DNA of 64,000 bases, from positions 81,345 through 145,344 of IMG/VR virus record IMGVR_UViG_3300008111_001025; one strand, given 5' to 3'. Under the pieces are notes generated by a model. It worked only from the letters and a program-made list of their open reading frames with translations. It did not search any database and was not told the DNA's origin. This stretch comes from a virus. This document shows positions 25,916-34,316 of the stretch, piece after piece (position 1 is the stretch's first letter; each line of letters opens with the position of its first letter). The translations under genes were made by a program, and so were the position numbers.

Positions 25916-26440
25916 ATTAGCAAGAAATCGATCTGGATATATTCGCCAGACAGTTTGATCAGTATTGCGATAATTCATTTCGCACACACGTTCTACAATC
26001 CCTAGTTTAGCAAGTGTAGGAAAATAATGTCTATGTACTAGACGTTGACTTGCTACAACACTTTCATTGCTTGTAGCATACAAATCCCCCTTTGCCCAGT
26101 TAATACATGCAGGGAGTAAAAACTGATCTGTTAAGTTTTGATGTTCAGCAATTAATTTCTTAGCTGTAATCAATCCAGTGTTTAAATTAGCCTCAGCAAG
26201 TGTACAGGTACGTGCTAGTACACGATAAGCGTTAGGCCCCATGATATTAAAACTATGTGCAGCTACACTTCCAATAGCACGATCATTTTGATATAGAATC
26301 CATGCTGCCCACTCTGGTTCATTTTGAAAACAGTCAATCATTACTTTTTGATTACTATTGTTTTCAAACCCCCTACGTTTTGCATTAGAATAGAATTCGG
26401 TTAAGTCTAATTCTTCTGACCATGGAACAATTTTAAACAT
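25889..26440 (-). CDS. GNAT-like acyltransferase family protein
   Basis: The start is the ATG at 26440 that overlaps the upstream stop. Upstream in-frame Met codons would lie in the preceding gene. 'AAWILYQNDRAIGSVAAHSF' and 'YRVLARTCTLAEANLNTGL' have the beta4/beta5 and alpha layout of N-acetyltransferase-like phage proteins, and 'DLYATSNESVVASQRLVHRHYFPTL' fits the C-terminal strand and helix. The acetyl-CoA loop (Q/RxxGxG/A) is not clear, so the call is tentative. It is last in a three-gene - block with a kinase-like and a PRMT-like gene. Confidence 0.5.
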   Translation of the reverse strand: MFKIVPWSEELDLTEFYSNAKRRGFENNSNQKVMIDCFQNEPEWAAWILYQNDRAIGSVAAHSFNIMGPNAYRVLARTCTLAEANLNTGLITAKKLIAEHQNLTDQFLLPACINWAKGDLYATSNESVVASQRLVHRHYFPTLAKLGIVERVCEMNYRNTDQTVWRIYPDRFLANLELYPRWI

Positions 26441-27128
26441 ATAATTTTTTACATTCATCCATAAAGTCTGAAGGAAAATTTGTTTTAAAACTTTCAAATG
26501 CTAGTAACTGTATATCTTTAAAAGGAGTTGGCATATTTACGTCTATACCCGCAGCAGTCATTTTAGGTAGCAAGTCCTTTTGTCTATCTTCGCTGATGTG
26601 ACTCATCACACTACGTAAACTAATTTGCTGATCAAGGTCTCGATAACAGAAAAAATAATTGATACTTTTAAGCTGACCGTTAACAACAAAATAACTACTG
26701 GGATGTAAACTATATTTGTATATTCCTAATGACGTATGCGCCTTAAATATTTCCAACATTTGTTCACGCCAATTGGGTAGTACACTATCATAGTCTTGTT
26801 TAATAGGATCAGCTTGTTGCCAAAAATCAACACCGTCTATTTCAAGATAGAGTTTTCTTTTTTCTAAATCTATATTAATAATCTTAGGAACTAGATGCGG
26901 AAATGTATTACGCATTTGAGTAATGTAGTTTACTTCACGTAACCATTTTTCCTCCATTAAGTCAGGATCAACAATTTGATTTTGTCCTCGATGATAATCA
27001 GTATCATTATGGTACCATTGACAAAATGTTTTACGATCCTTACTTATAAGACTTGTATAAATTAAATTATTACGACATAATCCTTTACCAGGTACGTCAT
27101 TATAATAGTATTCAAAATTAGTGGACAA
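26433..27128 (-). CDS. degenerate kinase-like phage protein (paralogue of 22048-22725)
   Basis: It starts at a TTG (27128), with GGTGAT about 7 nt upstream, overlapping the end of the methyltransferase gene by 11 bp. Blocks: 'LISKDRKTFCQWYHND', 'EVNYITQMRNTFPHLVP', 'IINIDLEKRKLYLEIDG', 'WREQMLEIFKAHTSLGIYKYS' and 'SYFVVNGQLKSINYFF'. The order resembles the N-lobe Glu helix, hinge and catalytic loop of atypical kinases, but canonical HxD and DFG residues are not kept. I infer a kinase-like fold without assured activity. Confidence 0.5.
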   Translation of the reverse strand: MSTNFEYYYNDVPGKGLCRNNLIYTSLISKDRKTFCQWYHNDTDYHRGQNQIVDPDLMEEKWLREVNYITQMRNTFPHLVPKIINIDLEKRKLYLEIDGVDFWQQADPIKQDYDSVLPNWREQMLEIFKAHTSLGIYKYSLHPSSYFVVNGQLKSINYFFCYRDLDQQISLRSVMSHISEDRQKDLLPKMTAAGIDVNMPTPFKDIQLLAFESFKTNFPSDFMDECKKLYV

Positions 27129-28089
27129 AGTTAATCACCTTATTTTTTGGTGTTTCAATTATATTGTACTTGTGCTTGTGTTCTTCTTTGATTAAATGTA
27201 TTGTTTGATCATTATATGAAAATATAAAATTTCCGTCAGCAAAATTTTGTTCTATTCTAAAATTATTGTTGGCATTTACAATTAATGGATATTGTGCAAA
27301 AGTTCCCCAGTTGTCACAAATGTCTGTATAAAGTTTATGTTCTTTGTACTTGATTCCAGTTCTAAATATTAACAAATAATTAGTTCCTGTTTCTAATTCA
27401 ATGTTCCAATCAATACCTTCTTGTGTAACAGGTTCGTTAATATTAATATTATACATTTTTGTAGGTAAACTGTTTGATATTTCGCAAACATCTAATACTT
27501 GATGTATATTATTGATAGTTATACCATGAAGACCATCTTTAAGTTGTACTTCTGATTTATTTAATATTTTGTTTACTACTGCACTAAATTTTTCAGTAAT
27601 TTCTAAACCGGGATTACAAACTTCTTTATCGTCATTGATTAATCTTTTTGCATAATTATTGCTAATTGGAACTGCATATACTTCTAAAAAATAAATGTTC
27701 GGTAAAATTTCTGGAAGCGCACCACCTACTGCCTTAAGCATAGACTCTCCAAACAGAGTGTGATTAATTGTTTCAGTAAAAATGTAATCTATATTTTTGT
27801 GGTTGTGTATTTTATCTGGTCTAAACTGTTGGCCTATAAGTTCAATTTTATTTTGTAAACCTAAATTTTGAATAATCTCAAGTCCTAGTTGATAAGTTTC
27901 TAAATCTTCTTCGTAAGCAACAATATGATTAGCACCCGCTTCAAGTGCAAGGATAGATAATATACCAGATCCAAAACCTATTTCTAAACAGTTTTTATTT
28001 TTTGTATCTTTTAGAATCTTTTTATAAAAACTATTTCGAACAACGTCATTTATCATTGTCATGCCGTACTTGAGATGTTTATATACCAT
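27118..28089 (-). CDS. PRMT-like class I methyltransferase
   Basis: 'MINDVVRNSFYKKIL' precedes motif I 'CLEIGFGSGILSILALEAG', then 'IVAYEED' (acidic ribose ligand). 'IFTETINHTLFGESML' resembles the double-E loop of protein arginine methyltransferases, where two Glu residues hold the arginine guanidinium. The ~150-residue C-terminal part is beta-rich, as in the PRMT barrel. 323 residues. It is first in the - block and diverges from the gene at 28135. A protein or small-molecule N-methyltransferase is likely. Arginine specificity is inference. Confidence 0.7.
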   Translation of the reverse strand: MVYKHLKYGMTMINDVVRNSFYKKILKDTKNKNCLEIGFGSGILSILALEAGANHIVAYEEDLETYQLGLEIIQNLGLQNKIELIGQQFRPDKIHNHKNIDYIFTETINHTLFGESMLKAVGGALPEILPNIYFLEVYAVPISNNYAKRLINDDKEVCNPGLEITEKFSAVVNKILNKSEVQLKDGLHGITINNIHQVLDVCEISNSLPTKMYNININEPVTQEGIDWNIELETGTNYLLIFRTGIKYKEHKLYTDICDNWGTFAQYPLIVNANNNFRIEQNFADGNFIFSYNDQTIHLIKEEHKHKYNIIETPKNKVINFVH

Positions 28090-28122
28090 GTGTCAGTTTC
28101 TCGATTGTATATATAATTACCA

Positions 28123-28130
28123 GATAAATA
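28123..28130 (+). promoter_or_regulatory. T4-late-like octamer GATAAATA before the gene at 28135
   Basis: GATAAATA followed by TTTT and the ATG at 28135. It is a one-base variant of the T4 late consensus TATAAATA, without a -35 element. The spacing to the start codon (4 nt) matches other block-start genes here. Confidence 0.5.
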
Positions 28131-28134
28131 TTTT

Positions 28135-28950
28135 ATGATTAAAGGAATTGGCGGTAAGCCTTATATAAACTTAGATCCATTTTTAGATATTGATGGATTT
28201 AAAAATCTACATCCAGAAATATGTAAAGGGTTTGCCCTAGCTAGAGATTATGCCAAGGAAGGCACTTGGATGAAACCAGGGTTTGATTGGAAAGATGCTA
28301 GTTACATAGTTAATTGGAAACCAATTTATAAAGCAGTAGAAGAATATCTAGCTTTACCCAAGGAGCATCCTATTCGTGTACACGGCGATCCTATGTATTT
28401 TACAGACTTGAGTGATTTTAAAAATCGTAACTTATTCACACGTTATCTTAAAATGGCCATGGGTGCGAGTGATCCTTATATTTACTACTTTCTGTGGGAA
28501 CAAGGTGATTGGAACGACCGTAGCGCAGAACGCAAACCTACAGAAGAAAGCAAATACTTTCCTGGTGTAGTAACGTGGGTAAACAATCTAGTAGAACAAA
28601 ACATTATTAGCCAAATTGGTCGAGTTATATTCTTTCACTGTGATCATAATGGACTAGGGTTTGAGCACAGAGACTTAGATGCTAACAATGGTGTATTAGA
28701 AAAGAACTCCTACACTGACCACCGCAACGAATTTATACACATACGTTTTAGAACCAAGCGTGGATTTTATATTTGGGATCCGGATACTGAGAACAAACAC
28801 TATATCAATAGCAATGCCGGCTTCTGGAATGACGAAGACTGGCATGGCGGCGACAGTATAGGCGAACAGGATTATGCTTTACGTGTAGATTGTAAATTTA
28901 CAGAAGAGTTTCGCAAGGCTCTTAAGATAGATTATTTGGAAAATTATTAA
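28135..28950 (+). CDS. 2OG-Fe(II) oxygenase-like protein
   Basis: 'GFEHRDLDANNG' supplies an H-x-D pair, 'FIHIRFRTKRGFYIWDPD' and 'GFWNDEDWHGGDSIGEQDYALRVDCKF' supply strands, a distal His (in DWHGG) and an Arg for 2OG. This is the double-stranded beta-helix layout. The N-terminal ~150 residues are not recognised. 271 residues. There is no good ribosome-binding sequence, because the ATG is four bases after a late-promoter octamer, which suggests leaderless translation. The stop overlaps the SGNH start. Confidence 0.58.
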   Translation: MIKGIGGKPYINLDPFLDIDGFKNLHPEICKGFALARDYAKEGTWMKPGFDWKDASYIVNWKPIYKAVEEYLALPKEHPIRVHGDPMYFTDLSDFKNRNLFTRYLKMAMGASDPYIYYFLWEQGDWNDRSAERKPTEESKYFPGVVTWVNNLVEQNIISQIGRVIFFHCDHNGLGFEHRDLDANNGVLEKNSYTDHRNEFIHIRFRTKRGFYIWDPDTENKHYINSNAGFWNDEDWHGGDSIGEQDYALRVDCKFTEEFRKALKIDYLENY

Positions 28951-29684
28951 TGAAAATAGGTTTTTTTGGCGACAGCTTTTGTGCAGAAATGAATAATACT
29001 TATACTTGGAAAAACAAGTATGATACTTATATCAACAAATTGCAGGATCATTACAAAGCAAAAATAGTAAATTTAGGATATGGGGGTAGTAGCTATTGGG
29101 ATCTAATACTGTATCAATTTCCAAAGTTTATTAATAACTTACCTGATGTATGCATATTTGTATGGACTTCGCCTGGACGAATTTATCATCCTGAGTGTCG
29201 AAACATTACTTCTTGGGTTTTAGATATAGATAATGTGCCTATTTCAGAATTTCATTATACTAGACTTTTATATAAGAAAAAATATAAAGTTGCAGCTGAA
29301 TTTTATAAAGAGCTCTATAATGAGGAAAAAGAAAAGCGAGAAAGATTAGCAGCCTTATATCATTACGATAGAGAAGTATTACTTCCCTTAATGGAAAAAA
29401 CTAAAATAATTCATCTATGGAGTTTTGGTAACTTTAAAACTTGGCACGACCCTAACACACGTTATAGTGCAAACAACATGTATTATGATTATAGATTTTT
29501 AAGTGGCACAGAGTGTAGACCAGCTTTAGAAAATTTTTCTAAGTATAATAAAGATGTTGATTATAATACAGATACAGTTTCAAATCATTTATTTGGTAAT
29601 GAAATTAATGATCTTGTAAAAAACATGTTAGTAGAAGCAATTGACAATCATGGTAACGGAAAAGTTTTAGATTTTAATTTATGA
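28950..29684 (+). CDS. SGNH-like hydrolase (paralogue of 17271-17942)
   Basis: 'IGFFGDSFCAEM' (block I), 'LGYGGSSYWDLIL' (block II), 'VWTSPGRIYHPE' and a C-terminal 'TVSNHLFGNEI' mirror the 17271 protein in order and spacing. An insert of Lys/Glu-rich helix ('YKELYNEEKEKRERLAALY') makes it longer (244 aa). No signal peptide. It is sandwiched between two oxygenase-like genes with overlaps of 1-4 bp. Confidence 0.75.
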   Translation: MKIGFFGDSFCAEMNNTYTWKNKYDTYINKLQDHYKAKIVNLGYGGSSYWDLILYQFPKFINNLPDVCIFVWTSPGRIYHPECRNITSWVLDIDNVPISEFHYTRLLYKKKYKVAAEFYKELYNEEKEKRERLAALYHYDREVLLPLMEKTKIIHLWSFGNFKTWHDPNTRYSANNMYYDYRFLSGTECRPALENFSKYNKDVDYNTDTVSNHLFGNEINDLVKNMLVEAIDNHGNGKVLDFNL

Positions 29685-30178
29685 AATATATAGGAAATTA
29701 TAGTTCTTGGATAAATGACAATTGGATTTCTAAAATATTAGAAACTCCAGGACAAGCCCGCCCCAGAGATTGGCCGCCAAATTCTAAAATTGAACAAGAA
29801 GAATATCAGCGATATGCAACTTCTGGATACGATCTAAACGCAGTTAATTGGTGGATTTACGAAAGTAAAGATCTAGATATAATAATTTCCCCGCCTTGGA
29901 CCAATGGAAAAATTCATTGGTGGATTACTAAATTAACCCCAGGACAATTCATGCCAATGCACACTGATCCTCATACACACGATGTTAGCTGTTTGCGATA
30001 TTGGGTTCCGTTACAGGACTATCATCCTGGGCATATATTTGTATACAAAGATGAAATGATCACTAATTATAAAAAAGGTGATGTATATGTTTACACTAGT
30101 TCTACAGATTTACATGGCGCTGCTAACATAGGCCAGATACCTAGACTTGTTTTACAAATTACAGAATATGACATCTAA
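29681..30178 (+). CDS. 2OG-Fe(II) oxygenase-like protein
   Basis: 'FMPMHTDPHTHDVSCLRYWVPL' contains the H-x-D (HTD) and substrate-barrel strand, and 'HIFVYKDEMITNYKKGDVYVYT' followed by 'DLHGAANIGQIPRLVLQI' supplies the distal His and Arg. 165 residues, close to the minimal size of aspartyl-hydroxylase-like folds. Its N-terminus 'MKYIGNYSSWINDNW' recalls 'MIKFLGNSSDIINWDE' of the 23286 protein, suggesting common origin. The substrate is unknown. Confidence 0.65.
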   Translation: MKYIGNYSSWINDNWISKILETPGQARPRDWPPNSKIEQEEYQRYATSGYDLNAVNWWIYESKDLDIIISPPWTNGKIHWWITKLTPGQFMPMHTDPHTHDVSCLRYWVPLQDYHPGHIFVYKDEMITNYKKGDVYVYTSSTDLHGAANIGQIPRLVLQITEYDI

Positions 30179-31322
30179 GACATATTGCGTATATCCTTTT
30201 ATAAGTTCTAGTCTGCAAGCAGATAACACAGTTTTGCCTTGCGGACAGTTTATGAAATCTACTCTATTTCAAAACATTATTCCAATAAATGAAGTAAGAC
30301 ACGGCCCTGTAATGCAAGAAATGCGTAGAAAAATGTTAAACGGCGAACGAGTAGAAGGATGTCAATGCTATGCTGAAGAAGATGTAGGTATTCCGTCAAT
30401 GCGCCAAAGCGGACTTAACAAATATGAATTTACTACTGACACTACAATAAAAAAATTAGAATTAGTCATGGATAACATCTGTAACATAAAATGCAGAAGT
30501 TGTGGTTCACCTAATAGTCATACTTGGCACGAAGATGAAATAAAAATTTACGGAGAATCTTTTTCTAAGAAAAAATATATTAAAAATACTTTATACAAAG
30601 ATCTTGAGTTAGATAGCTTAATTGAAATAGAAGTTCTTGGTGGTGAGCCAATGTACAGTCCGGGAACTAGAGATTTTTTTAAATTATTAAAAGACAAGGA
30701 CATTTTAAAAAATCTTTCTATACAACTAAGCACAAACGGAACTATAGAACCAACTGACTCTGTATTAGACAGTTTATTAAGTTGTAAAGAATTAAGTTTA
30801 AATATTAGTATAGACGGATTTGGTCATTATAATGATTATATTAGAAGCGGCTCCGATTGGAATGCAATTGAACAGAATTTAAAATTTTATGATAACTTAA
30901 TTGATTTAAGAAAAGATAAAAAAACATCAATGAACGTGCATACGGCAGTAAGCATTTATAATGTAAACCAACTCGACTTGTTAGACAACTACGTTAAAGA
31001 ACACTTCCCTAGATTTTCTAAAACATTTCAACTAGTACAATATCCAGTATTTTTGTCTATTAAAAACACTCCATTAGAATATAAAGAACTAGTCTCTAAA
31101 TACATTAATAACGATAGTATTACTGAATATCTCAACTCAGAAGGAAATGATCATTTCCAACATTTTATAAACTATTCTCAACAGCTTGATGAAATTAGAT
31201 CGGAAGATATGGCAGAATTTAATCCGCTGTTAAAACAATATATTGAAAAGTATACTTCTAAGGTAACTAGAGCAGAAAGTAAAGTTTTTTTAATAAAAGA
31301 ATTTAAAAAACTACAAAATTAA
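30168..31322 (+). CDS. radical SAM protein with N-terminal twitch-like domain
   Basis: The ATG at 30168 overlaps the upstream stop. N-terminal 'YCVYPFISSSLQADNTVLPC' (C7, C25), 'MLNGERVEGCQC' (C65, C67) and 'GIPSMRQS' form the auxiliary segment, in which the usual Cys-Cys is Cys-Gly and the CxxC is CxC. Radical-SAM motif C105-NIK-C109-RS-C112, then 'EVLGGEPMYSPG', 'STNGTIEP' and 'ISIDGFGHYNDYIRSG'. The altered N-terminal cysteines may mean a lost or differently ligated auxiliary cluster. It converges with the gene at 31319 (4-bp overlap). Confidence 0.88.
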   Translation: MTSKTYCVYPFISSSLQADNTVLPCGQFMKSTLFQNIIPINEVRHGPVMQEMRRKMLNGERVEGCQCYAEEDVGIPSMRQSGLNKYEFTTDTTIKKLELVMDNICNIKCRSCGSPNSHTWHEDEIKIYGESFSKKKYIKNTLYKDLELDSLIEIEVLGGEPMYSPGTRDFFKLLKDKDILKNLSIQLSTNGTIEPTDSVLDSLLSCKELSLNISIDGFGHYNDYIRSGSDWNAIEQNLKFYDNLIDLRKDKKTSMNVHTAVSIYNVNQLDLLDNYVKEHFPRFSKTFQLVQYPVFLSIKNTPLEYKELVSKYINNDSITEYLNSEGNDHFQHFINYSQQLDEIRSEDMAEFNPLLKQYIEKYTSKVTRAESKVFLIKEFKKLQN

Positions 31323-32542
31323 TTCCAGTCTAGATTATAATGCCAAGTTGGTTTTTTTAAAGTTTCCATATTAGTAATTTTAAAATCTTTACTAATTCCC
31401 AATGTCTTTAAATTTTCTACAAATCCAACTGCGGCCCTAATATTAAAATTAATTGTACATTCAGGAACTTTTTCTTTTAATGAATTAATAATTTCATTTT
31501 CTTTGTGTACCCTATAGTACAACGGTGACAAACATGCTGTACCTTCGTAGCAAAAAATATTTGATAAATTAATTAACGTAGTTGAATTATGCTCTGCGTT
31601 GATGTAATCTATAAGATTATTTTCTAATAGTAAATCGGCTTTTACAAATATATACTCAATATTATTCTTTTGTTGAATTTTGTTCTTCCAGTAGTTTAAA
31701 GCATTATCATTGTAATCATAAACAACGATTCGACCCTCGTCAATTAAATCAGTATAAAGTAGACCACTAGCTGGAATAATTAATTGTGTAAATTTTTTAT
31801 TAACATTGCTATGTTCTTCGGTATTTTCTGTATGAATAAATTCAGATGCTGCATACTTTTCTCGAAAGTATACCCAATTAAGATTTTCTAAAAAGTCTTT
31901 TTTAGATTCTGGATAAAGATGTTTTTTGTTATGTCTAATATCGTTATTAAATATTTTAACAGGCAGATTATATGTAAGTGCTAAACTTAATATATTCCAT
32001 CCGTGACATTTATGATCATATGATTTAGTTTGATATCCAGTTTTAACCCAAATAGGTGTATAATCATCGTGTATATTTTCTACACTTCTTTCTGGAATCA
32101 CTTGAGTATGTTTAGTACCAAGCTCTAATTGACCAATTGCTGGACAACCTAATTTACGATATATTTCTAAATTTATTAGATAACACTGATTGTGCAGTTC
32201 ATAATATGCGGTACCTCTATCTAGAATATGTCCATAGATAAAAAAATCGTCTTTGATAAGATCTTCTAATGAATTAAAAAACTCACTTCCGTTAATAAAT
32301 TCTGTCCCAGTACTAAAGACAAGAGCATAGGTATAATCTAAATTTGCTACATGTTGTAATACAGTATCCTCATTTAAAGACTGATATACATCATAATTTT
32401 TATTTAGTACATTTGATAATGTATAATCAGACTGATTTTTTATAATTTCCTTACAAAAATTATCTTGTATCTGATTAGTATTATCTATAAAACAAAATGC
32501 AATCTTATTAGAAGAATTATAATTGTACTCAACTACATTCAT
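31319..32542 (-). CDS. hypothetical two-domain protein, C-terminal part methyltransferase-like
   Basis: 407 residues, family not recognised with confidence. The N-terminal ~200 residues include 'LVFSTGTEFINGSEFF' and 'KCHGWNILSLALTYNLPV', perhaps a glycosyltransferase-like fold. From about residue 240 'LIIPASGLLYTDLIDEGRIVVYDYN' and later 'TTLINLSNIFCYEG' look like a Rossmann methyltransferase without the classic GxGxG. It is coupled by a 4-bp overlap to the radical-SAM gene upstream. No function assigned. Confidence 0.6.
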   Translation of the reverse strand: MNVVEYNYNSSNKIAFCFIDNTNQIQDNFCKEIIKNQSDYTLSNVLNKNYDVYQSLNEDTVLQHVANLDYTYALVFSTGTEFINGSEFFNSLEDLIKDDFFIYGHILDRGTAYYELHNQCYLINLEIYRKLGCPAIGQLELGTKHTQVIPERSVENIHDDYTPIWVKTGYQTKSYDHKCHGWNILSLALTYNLPVKIFNNDIRHNKKHLYPESKKDFLENLNWVYFREKYAASEFIHTENTEEHSNVNKKFTQLIIPASGLLYTDLIDEGRIVVYDYNDNALNYWKNKIQQKNNIEYIFVKADLLLENNLIDYINAEHNSTTLINLSNIFCYEGTACLSPLYYRVHKENEIINSLKEKVPECTINFNIRAAVGFVENLKTLGISKDFKITNMETLKKPTWHYNLDWN

Positions 32543-33540
32543 TTTTTATAAAATTTAATAGGCAAAACATTTTCTTCGGTCAATATTACTTCATTTTGAG
32601 ATGACGGACACATTGAACATTCACTAATTGGTTTATACTTAGAAATAGAAAAATTTTCTACTTCTTCGTCAGTACAATTAGTTAAGTCAAGAGGTTTGTA
32701 TGCTAAAAATTTCTGCCATTCTTCGTCGTCGACTGCATTATGTCTTTCTAAAAAGTTTTTTAAAGTTCCTAATGCTGCACACTTATAAAGTTTTTTATTA
32801 TACATAAATGTACAGTAACAACTTGGACAGTTACCATAATAAGCCTTTTCAATATCCGTTGAGTTAAACGGTTTTGGTTTATTATCTTTCATGTAAAAAT
32901 GTTTTAGATGGGAATCTTGATCAATTGAAAGTACACCGTACTGGCCGTTCCACCAAAAGTCATCATCAGGCGGAATTGGTGATTTATTTTCTATAGCACA
33001 ATAAGCATTATGTCTATAGTCCTTAACATCAATCCAATAATTCCTCCAACCATCAGTAGAGTCGTACATCATCTTTGACCAAAAATTCTCACTAGGAAGT
33101 TTTTGAATATCAAGTTTTTCTGTTAACACTTCAACGGCAGCTTTTATTCTATTTGATCGAGTCTTATCTTCAAATTGAATAAAGTGATCACTAACTAATA
33201 TCATAACTTTATACTTAACAATAATATTAGATAAGAAGTCTATGTTCTTATCGATAAGTTCGCCATTAGTTGGAATCCATACTGGTGTAGTTTGATCAAA
33301 GCTTCTAATAAATTCTAGGAGTGATTCAATTCTGTCTTTGTATAACAGTGGTTCACCGCCTAGTAAACTATAGTGTTCAATATGAAACTTTTCTTTAGTT
33401 AACAGAATTCCTTCTTTGATTGTTTCAAGGTCAGGATCATGTTCTCCTTTTCTAATCAAGTCACTACGTGTATCACACTGTTGGCAGGCAATTTGACATT
33501 TATTGCCGTAAAAAATATCAAAAACTTTAAGATTGGGCAT
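32539..33540 (-). CDS. radical SAM protein
   Basis: The ATG at 33540 is chosen because AAGGA lies 6-7 nt upstream. An in-frame start at 33585 would be deep in the preceding gene. C15-QIA-C19-QQ-C22 is the cluster motif, followed by 'YSLLGGEPLLYKD' and 'IPTNGEL'. Later cysteines 'NCPSCYCTFMYNKKLYKCAALG' and 'SECSMCPSS' resemble a C-terminal auxiliary-cluster region and are shared in style with the 34317 protein ('CSNLAYL', 'FCSMCPNS'). The two may be a pair split by an inversion. The substrate is unknown. Confidence 0.87.
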   Translation of the reverse strand: MPNLKVFDIFYGNKCQIACQQCDTRSDLIRKGEHDPDLETIKEGILLTKEKFHIEHYSLLGGEPLLYKDRIESLLEFIRSFDQTTPVWIPTNGELIDKNIDFLSNIIVKYKVMILVSDHFIQFEDKTRSNRIKAAVEVLTEKLDIQKLPSENFWSKMMYDSTDGWRNYWIDVKDYRHNAYCAIENKSPIPPDDDFWWNGQYGVLSIDQDSHLKHFYMKDNKPKPFNSTDIEKAYYGNCPSCYCTFMYNKKLYKCAALGTLKNFLERHNAVDDEEWQKFLAYKPLDLTNCTDEEVENFSISKYKPISECSMCPSSQNEVILTEENVLPIKFYKK

Positions 33541-34273
33541 TATATTCCTTTTTATAACTTCTAGCAACGAGTTTAGTAAACTCACTTGTTTTATTTTCTA
33601 ATTTACCGTGCGCAATTAAATGTATCCTAGACGTGTTAGATAAATTTATTACGCTATGATAATTTCTAATATTTATGATAAATGCTTTTCCGGTTTTAAA
33701 TGGAACACATCCGTAACCGTCCAAGCTCATATAACATTCTTCTGGATGTACTAATGCTATGTTTATGGGAACTCCAAATTTGAGAGCATCAAAGTTTTCT
33801 TCACCAGGTAATTTACCAGGGGCATCACTATGCGGGCTAATATGCCCTCCTGCTTCCAATTCCATAAATCTTATTCTTCTATAAGTATCGTACGGAAAGT
33901 TCTTCCAAAATTCTTTAATTACAGGTGTTTTGGATGCTACCGGGGTCCAATCATATGGTACTTGATCTTCATGGGTGTAACCATACGAAGTCCATGCACC
34001 GGTGCTAGCCGCGTTTATACCGTGTATACAGCAACTATTCCACCCATGACTATCGCTTTCTCTATGAGGAACTAAATGTACTTTTGAATCCTCAGCTTCT
34101 TTAATCCATTTATCAACATCAAACTCAATATCAAGTTCTAACCAACCAAAATTACTTTTGTTCAATAACCAATCTGCTATTTCATAATCAGTTTTCGCCC
34201 ATTCAGGCATTTTAGGTAAGTTAGATTTTATATTTTTGTTTTTGTGATAAAAATCCAACGCAGTGGTATTCAT
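33527..34273 (-). CDS. 2OG-Fe(II) oxygenase-like protein (aspartyl hydroxylase-like)
   Basis: 'GGHISPHSDAPG' gives the H-x-D ligands, 'GKAFIINIRNYHSVINLSNTSRIHLIAHG' gives the distal His and Arg, and 'FMELEAGG' the preceding strand. This is the double-stranded beta-helix order of aspartyl/asparaginyl beta-hydroxylases. 248 residues with a ~100-residue N-terminal extension. It is first in the - block behind the bidirectional late promoter at 34301-34312, with a 27-nt leader containing TAGG. The substrate is unknown. Confidence 0.72.
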   Translation of the reverse strand: MNTTALDFYHKNKNIKSNLPKMPEWAKTDYEIADWLLNKSNFGWLELDIEFDVDKWIKEAEDSKVHLVPHRESDSHGWNSCCIHGINAASTGAWTSYGYTHEDQVPYDWTPVASKTPVIKEFWKNFPYDTYRRIRFMELEAGGHISPHSDAPGKLPGEENFDALKFGVPINIALVHPEECYMSLDGYGCVPFKTGKAFIINIRNYHSVINLSNTSRIHLIAHGKLENKTSEFTKLVARSYKKEYNAQS

Positions 34274-34300
34274 GTCATTAACCTAGTATTTTATATCTTG

Positions 34301-34312
34301 TATTTATAAATA
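34301..34312. promoter_or_regulatory. palindromic bidirectional T4-type late promoter
   Basis: TATTTATAAATA reads the same on both strands, so the exact late octamer TATAAATA occurs at 34305-34312 (+) and 34308-34301 (-). Downstream starts are 34317 (+, four bases after the octamer) and 34273 (-, 27-nt leader). It lies in the only gap between these divergent genes. Confidence 0.7.
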
Positions 34313-34316
34313 GTTT

